A DNA stretch of 64,000 nt from Maricaulis sp039978735. Its GTDB lineage: Bacteria; Pseudomonadota; Alphaproteobacteria; Caulobacterales; Maricaulaceae. Below are positions 59,199 to 64,000 of this stretch, one piece after another; the first letter of the stretch is position 1; every line of letters starts with the position of its first letter. A model generated the notes under the pieces. That model worked only from the letters and a program-made list of their open reading frames with translations, searched no databases and was not told where the DNA came from. The stretch lies in contig NZ_JBDWAS010000043.1 of the NCBI RefSeq assembly GCF_039978735.1, positions 1 through 64,000 on the forward strand. The letters run 5' to 3'. Made by a program: the position numbers and the translations under genes.

Positions 59199-59449
59199 GC
59201 GCGCCTCCCCGGCAGCGGCGCCAGGTTCAGCTCCCCGCGCTCGATCTGGAGGGCCAGCTGATCCAGCTGGGCTTCCACCAGGGCGCGATAGCTGCCCTGC
59301 CATTCCGCCGGCGTTTCGCCCGGCTGTGGATCCCGAACAGGCAAGCGCGCGATCAGCGCGCCGGCATATTGCAGCGCCTTGCCGGCGCCTTCGCGCCGCA
59401 GGCCGTCACGTTCGCGGGCGCTGTCAGAAGCGGGGAGAGGCGCCGTCAT
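59195..59449 (-). CDS. Small hypothetical early protein
   Basis: This 84-residue helical protein (MTAPLPASDSARERDGLR; YRALVEAQLDQLALQIERGE) starts at 59449 within a 4-bp overlap with the upstream gene and overlaps the next by 4 bp. No family recognised. Confidence 0.7.
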   Translation of the reverse strand: MTAPLPASDSARERDGLRREGAGKALQYAGALIARLPVRDPQPGETPAEWQGSYRALVEAQLDQLALQIERGELNLAPLPGRRA

Positions 59450-59697
59450 GCCGGCGCCCCCGCACTTGCGCCGGAGAACAGGGCCATTTTGAGTGCGCAA
59501 TGCGCCGTCACAGCAGACGTGTGCCAGCCCAACGCCATGATTGCGATGCCATGCTGATCGGCGATCTGCCACAGACTGTCGGGCGCTTCGCGAACGCTGA
59601 CCGGCTGGATCCATGTCGGCTTGCGGTCACTCGCGGCTGTGCCATGCGGCGCCACGAGGCGGGCCGCGTGGAGGGTGATCATCGGTCCCAGGTTCAT
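59446..59697 (-). CDS. Small hypothetical early protein
   Basis: This 83-residue protein starts at MNLGPMITLHAARLVAPHG (59697), with GGGGAGGGGCGGGG directly upstream. Trp/His-rich middle (TWIQPVSVREAPDSLWQIAD; ALGWHTSAV). Overlaps both neighbours by 4 bp, which supports the call. Function unknown. Confidence 0.7.
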   Translation of the reverse strand: MNLGPMITLHAARLVAPHGTAASDRKPTWIQPVSVREAPDSLWQIADQHGIAIMALGWHTSAVTAHCALKMALFSGASAGAPA

Positions 59698-59921
59698 CCC
59701 CGCCCCTCCCCGTCCAGGAGGCGCCAGACCATCGCCCAGGCGAGGCGCGCGAGACCGGCCAGCCATCCGATCGCCAGCAGTCCCGCCGGCACAGGCCACA
59801 GGACAGACCAGACGAGGCGGGCGCGGCAGGGCCGCGGGTAAACCCATGCCAGATGGCGCCAGGCCAGCACGGCCGACACGGCCCAGACCGCCGCGAGAGA
59901 CACCACCACCAACACACTCAC
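59694..59921 (-). CDS. Small membrane protein of the early operon
   Basis: This 75-residue protein uses a GTG start in a 4-bp overlap (GTGA) with the upstream gene. It has two hydrophobic helices (about 3-22 and 37-58, VWSVLWPVPAGLLAIGWLAG) joined by an Arg-rich loop. Possible superinfection-exclusion or inner-membrane factor; no direct evidence. Confidence 0.7.
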   Translation of the reverse strand: MSVLVVVSLAAVWAVSAVLAWRHLAWVYPRPCRARLVWSVLWPVPAGLLAIGWLAGLARLAWAMVWRLLDGEGRG

Positions 59922-60517
59922 GACCGCACCTGCGCCAACCAGTCTTGGGTGCGGCGTATGTTCTGCTCGGCTTCCAGATGGTGCAGGACTTCCTTGTCCG
60001 TGTGTCCCTTGCGCAGAAGGTCAGTGGCAATCTTCCGGGCCGCGACCTCTGCAGGCGATATTTCGGGCTCAAGCCCGGGCACGCTCCGGCCCGCGCGCGC
60101 CTTCACCCGTTCAAGCTGCAGGTCCAGCGCACTGCGCACGCCCGCGGATGCAATCCGGTACTCCACCGCCGCGCGGCGGTATTCCTTCATCGGCGCATCG
60201 CAGATCCAGCCGACACGCAGCAGGCCGCGCGACTTGTCGGCCGATCCGCCCGGCGGGGTATGCAGCCGGTACCCGCCCAGCGGGTCTGGCTGCAAGCGCA
60301 GAAAGACCGCGCGATCCGTGACATGCACCAGCCCGCACGCCCGCTCGCCGATCGACCATCCCAGCTCTTTCAGGATCTCGGCCGCGATCGAAACGGTCAC
60401 GGACTGGGTGCCCTTATTGTCACTGACGGTGACCGCCACCGGCTCACGCTTGGCGGCCGATGTCGCGCGCTTCACCACCTCGTCAAACACGCCATCCTCT
60501 GGCCAGACATCAAGCAT
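59918..60517 (-). CDS. Hypothetical early protein
   Basis: This 199-residue protein has an N-terminal alpha/beta part (FDEVVKRATSAAKREPVAV; VTVSIAAEILKELGW) and a helical C-terminal third (AARKIATDLLRKGHTDKEVL). The end (HLEAEQNIRRTQDWLAQV) looks like a short helix-turn-helix. Overlaps neighbours by 8 and 4 bp. No family recognised. Confidence 0.7.
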   Translation of the reverse strand: MLDVWPEDGVFDEVVKRATSAAKREPVAVTVSDNKGTQSVTVSIAAEILKELGWSIGERACGLVHVTDRAVFLRLQPDPLGGYRLHTPPGGSADKSRGLLRVGWICDAPMKEYRRAAVEYRIASAGVRSALDLQLERVKARAGRSVPGLEPEISPAEVAARKIATDLLRKGHTDKEVLHHLEAEQNIRRTQDWLAQVRS

Positions 60518-60917
60518 CGCTTCTCTCCTTCTGAGATTGATCCACCGAACGCCGTTCGCCGGCGCCGGTCAGGGCGCCCGCTTCCAGGCGGGCCAGAACC
60601 TTGACGATTTCCAGAAAGGCCGAAGGCCCGTTCGCCTTCAGCACCACGGCCAGATCGGCCAGTGTCACCAGCGGCCGCGCTTCGCCGCCGCCCTTGCCCG
60701 GCGGGTTCAGCGGCGCGGCCAGATATCGATCGACGCTCGCCACCGCTTCGGCCAGGGCGCCCATGGCGGCCGTCTTGCCGCCGCGCCCGCCGGGAAAGCG
60801 CACCTCGCCCAGGGCGGTAATGCGCCCGGCGCCATCGCGGAACGCCTCGATCTGCGCCGTCAGCCCGGCCCATTCCACTTCGCACAAGACGGGCGCGTTT
60901 CCGGGTGCCGCCGTCAT
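60510..60917 (-). CDS. Hypothetical early protein
   Basis: This 135-residue protein starts at MTAAPGNAPVLCEVEWAGL (60917), in a 4-bp overlap with the small membrane protein gene upstream. It is alpha/beta with a Gly-rich segment (FPGGRGGKTAAMGALAEAV) that looks loop-like but is not a full Walker A. The seventh copy of the 13-bp palindrome lies near its 3' end. Function unknown. Confidence 0.68.
   Translation of the reverse strand: MTAAPGNAPVLCEVEWAGLTAQIEAFRDGAGRITALGEVRFPGGRGGKTAAMGALAEAVASVDRYLAAPLNPPGKGGGEARPLVTLADLAVVLKANGPSAFLEIVKVLARLEAGALTGAGERRSVDQSQKERSDA
60546..60558. repeat. Copy 7 of the 13-bp palindrome (CGAACGCCGTTCG)
   Basis: Located near the 3' end of the early gene 60510-60917, coding for GERRSV. 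Rightmost copy found in the window. Confidence 0.85.
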
Positions 60918-61027
60918 GACAGCCACCCCGCCGCCAGCCACACCAGGCCCGCCGCACACATCGCAACGCACAGCCAGCCGGCCGGCGGCATGTTCAGGCC
61001 CAGCACCTGTCCGCGGCGCACCTTCAT
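60914..61027 (-). CDS. 37-residue single-span membrane protein
   Basis: The frame MKVRRGQVLGLNMPPAGW followed by LCVAMCAAGLVWLAAGWLS fills the gap between two early genes exactly: its ATG overlaps the upstream stop (ATGA, 61024-61027) and its stop overlaps the next ATG (60914-60917). A basic N-terminus and one hydrophobic helix predict an inner-membrane micro-protein. The double coupling is the main support. Confidence 0.68.
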   Translation of the reverse strand: MKVRRGQVLGLNMPPAGWLCVAMCAAGLVWLAAGWLS

Positions 61028-61530
61028 GGCTCGCCCCTTTCCGGCCGGATGCCGGGAAAGCGCCGCTCCAGATCCTCGTCAAAGGCGAACAGGGCCAGGA
61101 TCGCCTCGCGCACCTCGCGGCGCACATGCGCCACCTCGTGCCGCTCGACACCCTTGCCCGTGGCCTGCGCCTCGCTGATCGCGGCCACGGCTTCGGCCGC
61201 TTCCTTGATCGACTTCATGGCCAGGCCCTCGCCGCGGATCCGGTCGGGCGACGGGATCAGCAGATAGCCGCTGGCCGCGGCCAGTTCGGCCGTCACGAAG
61301 GGAAATTCGCAGCGCGGTTCCAGATCGACCAGCTGGTCCACCCCCAGCCAGTTATCCTCCCAGTCATGGCGGATCGCCTTGCGCAGGGTTTCATCGCTGC
61401 CGCGCGTGCGCCGCGCCGCCTTCACCGTGCCGCCATTGCGGTCCATCACATCGGCGCTCGCCGATTTCAGCGATTGGTACACGCGCGCGGGGTGCACCCG
61501 CTGCTCTGGCGATCTGGCAACACCGCTCAT
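61024..61530 (-). CDS. CII-like phage regulatory protein
   Basis: This 168-residue protein has a helical N-terminal region (RVYQSLKSASADVMDRNGG; KAARRTRGSDETLRKAIRHD) of helix-turn-helix character and FVTAELAAASGYLLIPSP near 80, followed by a C-terminal helical part (AISEAQATGKGVERHEVAHV). The pattern resembles the phage regulatory CII (CP76-type) family. GGAGG lies 9 nt before its ATG. It is the first protein-coding gene of the early operon, a sensible place for a lysis/lysogeny regulator. Assignment moderate. Confidence 0.65.
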   Translation of the reverse strand: MSGVARSPEQRVHPARVYQSLKSASADVMDRNGGTVKAARRTRGSDETLRKAIRHDWEDNWLGVDQLVDLEPRCEFPFVTAELAAASGYLLIPSPDRIRGEGLAMKSIKEAAEAVAAISEAQATGKGVERHEVAHVRREVREAILALFAFDEDLERRFPGIRPERGEP

Positions 61531-62168
61531 CGGCGGGCCCTCCGGCTGGTGATCGATTGGACGGCCAGCGCCGATTCCACACTCAGGCCCGCATCGCGGC
61601 GATAGGCTCGCCGGCAGTTACGCAGAGCATGGAGGCGGTTCTGGCCAGACAGGATGACATGACGGCACCCGGCCCGCTTGCGGCCCTCGCCACGGCGATG
61701 GGCCTGCCGGCCGACACCGCGCGCGATGCCCGCATTGCCGCCTGGCTGGACGGCGACGGGCCCAACGCACAGGGCGCGCCCCGGGCGGAACCGGATCGGG
61801 GGTCTGCCCTGCACCGCGCGGCCCCGGGCGGCTGTACCCGGCAAGCCGGGACGGCAGAAGCAGACCCCCGCCCCACCCGTGAGACGCGGCAGGCCGGCGC
61901 AACGGGCGCAGCGCACGGCCCACACGGGCAGAGACAGGTAATCAAGGACGAAAAGGCGGGGGCATCCGCCGCGCACCCGGCCGGTCAGTCGTGGCCGGGC
62001 GTGAACGCCGCAACGGATGCCCCCTCCCCTCGCGTTGTTCGGCTGGCCGGCGGCGTTCATGGGGGCGAACGCCCGGGGGGCACGCGAGGGGTATGGGAAT
62101 GAACGGACAAGCGCATGACGCCGGACCGCGGGCATGGCAGGCTGCGCCCTCAGAACGGAGCGCCCGCC
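61531..62168. other. Gene-poor 638-bp leader with long-range hairpins
   Basis: No convincing gene lies here. Long frames exist on both strands but are Arg/Pro/Gly-rich without ribosome-binding sites. The stretch contains several inverted repeats with 40-55 nt loops that themselves hold short stems, concentrated at 61797-62091. It is the upstream region of the early operon on the minus strand. A short protein-like end (LHALRNCRRAYRRDAGLSVE) just before the CII-like start has no start codon. Confidence 0.6.
61797..62091. ncRNA. Candidate structured RNA or DNA: tandem compound hairpins
   Basis: Outer stems: CGGGGGTCTGC at 61797-61807 with 61860-61870; CCCGTG at 61876-61881 with 61923-61928; GGGGGCATCCG at 61958-61968 with 62014-62024; CCCCTCGCG at 62026-62034 with 62083-62091. 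Inner stems: 61837-61841/61846-61850, 61976-61982/61993-61999 and GGCGTTC 62052-62058 with 62067-62073. Sequence after the first and third right arms is similar (C-run, then GGC-W-GGCCGGCG), so a two-hairpin unit may be duplicated with a period near 160 bp. No known RNA family is recognised. Confidence 0.4.
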
Positions 62169-62384
62169 ATGAACTACGAAAGAGAAAACTGGCACATCGC
62201 CGAAATCGACGGCCTGCAGGTCCGCACCGATCCGGGCTACGAGGGTATGATGGAAGTCCGGGTCATGCGGCCCGAAGGCCCGGCCAGCCTCACGATCTCC
62301 GCCGCCACACTGCAGGCCCTGGCCGATCTGGCCACCCGGGCGGGTGTCTATCCGCCCCGTCATGCCGGCAACCCGCGGGAATAG
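62169..62384 (+). CDS. Small hypothetical protein opposing the early operon
   Basis: This 71-residue protein (MNYERENWHIAEIDGLQVRT; SLTISAATLQALADLATRAG) starts at 62169 with GGAG nine bases upstream. Composition is protein-like, unlike other frames nearby. It is convergent with, and overlaps by 25 bp, the end of the minus-strand gene 62360-63004. No family recognised. Confidence 0.6.
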   Translation: MNYERENWHIAEIDGLQVRTDPGYEGMMEVRVMRPEGPASLTISAATLQALADLATRAGVYPPRHAGNPRE

Positions 62385-63004
62385 TCCTGCCAAAGGGCCA
62401 GAGACCGGGCGAGATTGCGGGTGAACACGGTCGCACACCCCGGCACAATCCGCCGGCGCACAAACCCTTCTTCGGACGGCGGCAGCTCTTCAACGGCGAG
62501 CGCGGCGAGCGCGTCCAATGCCTCGCTACCGGCGTCTTCCGGCAGGCGCACGCGCCCCTCGCCCACTCGCGTCAGCACCAGAGACAGCGGCTCCCAGATG
62601 CCCAGCCGCAACACCGGGCCCCCGGCACCGGCACCGGCACCGGCATCGGCACCGGCACACCATGCTTCACGCTCCTCGATCCGCATGCCCGGCAGATCGG
62701 CGCCACCCGCCTCACCGGCCGGCACAGCGCAACCGGGCCGCGGCCCGCACGGATCGCACACCCAGTCGCACATCGCCCGGAAGTCCTGATCGTCCGCCAC
62801 GCCCCAGTCGCAAACCCGCACGACACCCGCCGCGCCCGGCTGCCACTGGCTCACCATCCACGCCCACCCCTGCGGACCGTCTTCCGCCGCCACCACGGGC
62901 CACCAGCCGTGCGCACTGGCCACCGGAAAGTCCTGATCCAGACCGCGATTTCGCCAGCCATCGACGCACAACTCACGGACACGGTTTGCATCCAGCCCGG
63001 TCAT
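62360..63004 (-). CDS. Hypothetical protein downstream of the cro-like gene
   Basis: This 214-residue Trp- and Cys-rich protein (WRNRGLDQDFPVASAHGWWP; VCDWVCDPCGPRPGC) has its ATG directly after the cro-like stop (TAGATG). A Gly/Ala tract in the middle (AGADAGAGAGAGG) comes from a CACCGG microsatellite. The C-terminal part (LALWQDYSRGLPA) is helical. Function unknown; position suggests a lytic early gene. Confidence 0.65.
   Translation of the reverse strand: MTGLDANRVRELCVDGWRNRGLDQDFPVASAHGWWPVVAAEDGPQGWAWMVSQWQPGAAGVVRVCDWGVADDQDFRAMCDWVCDPCGPRPGCAVPAGEAGGADLPGMRIEEREAWCAGADAGAGAGAGGPVLRLGIWEPLSLVLTRVGEGRVRLPEDAGSEALDALAALAVEELPPSEEGFVRRRIVPGCATVFTRNLARSLALWQDYSRGLPA
62623..62658 (-). repeat. 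CACCGG hexanucleotide microsatellite
   Basis: About six near-perfect copies of GGCACC, in frame, giving an Ala-Gly tract in the protein encoded at 62360-63004. Slippage would change length by two residues per unit without a frameshift. Confidence 0.85.
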
Positions 63005-63229
63005 CTAGGCGCCCTCCCCGACCGGAAGAGGGGCGGCCGGGGCCTCAAGACCCAGCGCGCGCTCTACAGCAATGAGGTTTTTGATCGAACGAGGTCGCCA
63101 CCCGGGGCGCGCCATATCGTACAGAGTGGCGGCCGGCACCCCGGCTTCGGCGGCAACCTCGCCGAGCTTGCGCGCTTTGTTCTTTGCCGCTTCCTGCAGT
63201 CTGGCGATGTTCGCTTCGGTCGGTGTCAT
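63005..63229 (-). CDS. Cro-like helix-turn-helix regulator
   Basis: This 74-residue protein has a helix-turn-helix in KLGEVAAEAGVPAATLYDMA (about 21-40) followed by RPRSIKNLIAVERALGL. It is divergent from the CI-like gene across a 94-bp operator region, the standard Cro position. It would repress the lysogenic promoter and begins the rightmost minus-strand transcript. Confidence 0.85.
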   Translation of the reverse strand: MTPTEANIARLQEAAKNKARKLGEVAAEAGVPAATLYDMARPGWRPRSIKNLIAVERALGLEAPAAPLPVGEGA

Positions 63230-63239
63230 GACCGTATGA

Positions 63240-63257
63240 ATTACGGTTTTTCGTAAT
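63240..63257. promoter_or_regulatory. Operator candidate in the CI/Cro control region (1)
   Basis: Perfect inverted repeat ATTACG-GTTTTT-CGTAAT, 11 bp upstream of the cro-like ATG on the minus strand. AT-rich and symmetric, as expected for a repressor dimer site. Confidence 0.68.
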
Positions 63258-63265
63258 CACGTCAA

Positions 63266-63276
63266 CCGAAATTCGG
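63266..63276. promoter_or_regulatory. Operator candidate in the CI/Cro control region (2)
   Basis: Short palindrome CCGAA-A-TTCGG, centred about 22 bp from the first candidate (roughly two helical turns), so two dimers could bind side by side. The half-site sequence differs from the first, so CI and Cro may each prefer one. Confidence 0.5.
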
Positions 63277-63323
63277 ATTTTCCGCAAATGCTCTATGCAA
63301 AAGCGTGTGCTACCTCACATATC

Positions 63324-63968
63324 ATGACGACCTTGGATGATGCTGATACGCGCCGTGAGAGCGTCCGCAACGCAATGCGTCGGGCAGGTATAAACGTAAA
63401 CAACTGGGCCAAATCGGCTGGCGTGCCGGCATCCACCATTTATTCCTATCTCGACGGAAAAACCCGATCCTTGAGAGAGGACACGGCCCGAAAACTCGCG
63501 GCGGCAATTGGCCTTAGCCTTGACCAACTTTATGATGAACACTCACAGTACCACACTCGAAAAGTGTGGGTTAAAGGTCTGGTTGGAGCAGGTGCTGTGG
63601 TTCAAGTTATGGATGGCGTCGGGAAAGACGAAGGCATTTACGAGGTCGCACTGCCGCCCGGATTGAACCAAGACCTAGACTACGTTGCCTTCGAGATTAG
63701 GGGCTTCTCGATGCCCCCGGCACAAGATCGATGGATCATCTATTGCCTAGATCGCCAGACATTCCAACCGGACGAAGTGCTTGGCAAAGCCTGTATAATC
63801 GAGCTGTCTGATCAGAGACTACTGTTCAAAGTCGTGCGCCGCGGATACACCCCCGGCCGCTACAACCTGGAAAGCTGGGATGGCGCACCACTGATTGAAG
63901 ACGTAGAGATCGTGCGCGCCCTTCCCTTTGTCAGCATCGCGGACCCAAGCGTCGTAGCGCGGCTTTAG
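63324..63968 (+). CDS. CI-like repressor with S24 (LexA-fold) C-terminal domain
   Basis: This 214-residue protein starts at MTTLDDADTRRES (ATG 63324). The HTH domain (about 5-70) includes NVNNWAKSAGVPASTIYSYL. The C-terminal half has a cleavage-site-like GLVGAGAVV near 84, the catalytic Ser in IRGFSMPP near 124 (usually GDSM) and a Lys in LLFKVVRRG near 171. It should keep the prophage silent and self-cleave on RecA activation. Local GC is lower than in the rest of the prophage. Confidence 0.88.
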   Translation: MTTLDDADTRRESVRNAMRRAGINVNNWAKSAGVPASTIYSYLDGKTRSLREDTARKLAAAIGLSLDQLYDEHSQYHTRKVWVKGLVGAGAVVQVMDGVGKDEGIYEVALPPGLNQDLDYVAFEIRGFSMPPAQDRWIIYCLDRQTFQPDEVLGKACIIELSDQRLLFKVVRRGYTPGRYNLESWDGAPLIEDVEIVRALPFVSIADPSVVARL

Positions 63969-64000
63969 CTACACCGCTATCAGATCGTGCACGCTTAGCC

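Larger units (their letters stand above)
22499..64000. mobile_element. Lambda-like siphophage prophage (right end outside window)
   Basis: From after tRNA-Ser to the window edge the genes form a complete lambda-order late region, lysis genes, an early replication operon and a CI/Cro-like switch. Gene order of head and tail genes matches lambda from terminase to host-specificity protein. No integrase, excisionase or right attachment site is in view, so the element continues past 64,000. The left boundary near the tRNA is inferred from context and from the first copy of a 13-bp palindrome at 22,674 that recurs only in this part of the window. Confidence 0.88.

Noticed and set aside
61527..61690. 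A protein-like end (LHALRNCRRAYRRDAGLSVE) that stops in an ATGA overlap with the CII-like gene
   Set aside because: The composition is attractive, but no ATG, GTG or TTG start suits it and the frame above it is not protein-like. It could be a decayed gene or a frameshift remnant.
61557..62102. A 181-codon plus-strand frame in the gene-poor leader
   Set aside because: After about 50 plausible residues it becomes Gly/Pro/Arg low complexity shaped by the hairpin repeats; no ribosome-binding site was found.
22499..64000. Gene transfer agent instead of prophage
   Set aside because: A replication operon, CI/Cro switch, spanins and terminase of the gpA type, in lambda order, fit an active-type prophage and not an RcGTA-like cluster.

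Overview
The window is GC-rich (mid-60s % by eye) and reads as an alphaproteobacterium. The evidence is the fatty-acid and glutaryl-CoA genes, a ccmF-G-H-I cytochrome c maturation operon, and DUF6456-like and DUF2513 phage proteins of a type common in that class. A Maricaulales/Hyphomonadaceae-like host is my guess, not a demonstrated placement. No database search was possible; family names come from motifs read in the sequence.

Positions 1-22,500 are ordinary chromosome. The left edge is the end of an IS5-family element that abuts the stop codon of a secreted M28 metallopeptidase. A long minus-strand operon (1,602-10,179) for acyl-CoA catabolism follows: quinone oxidoreductase, two SDRs, a MaoC hydratase, an acyl-CoA synthetase and three acyl-CoA dehydrogenases, two of which look like a heteromeric pair. 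Then come a membrane desaturase, a GAF-PAS histidine kinase, ccmF-G-H-I with 4-bp overlaps, a Phd/VapC-type toxin-antitoxin pair with a clear operator, a sodium:solute symporter, an enoyl-CoA hydratase-gcdH operon, a small secreted protein and tRNA-Ser(GCT).

From just after the tRNA to the right edge lies a lambda-type siphophage prophage that runs off the window (no integrase or right end seen). Its left part carries accessory genes (SRAP protein, Dam-family methylase, DUF2513 protein). The late operon (53,138 down to 25,830, minus strand) follows lambda gene order closely: TerS, TerL, W, portal B, protease C with nested scaffold, D, E, FI-like, FII-like, Z, U, V, G-T, H, M, L, K, fused I-J, tail fibre, then a lysis cassette of a membrane-anchored transglycosylase with nested spanins. 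The early operon (61,530 down to 53,413) is a tightly overlapping run: CII-like regulator, small proteins, GNAT-like and DUF4326 proteins, PD-(D/E)XK nuclease plus SNF2 helicase, a replication protein with iterons inside its gene, and a DUF6456-like candidate late regulator. Divergent cro-like and LexA-fold repressor genes sit at 63.0-64.0 kb.

Points most worth a second look: a GGGAAAC slippery site joining tail genes G and T; six GATC sites packed into four ori iterons in a phage that also encodes a Dam-family methylase; a 13-bp palindrome (CGAACG-S-CGTTCG) found seven times in the prophage and not noticed in the flanking chromosome; and a run of compound long-range hairpins in the 0.64-kb gene-poor leader of the early operon (61,797-62,091).
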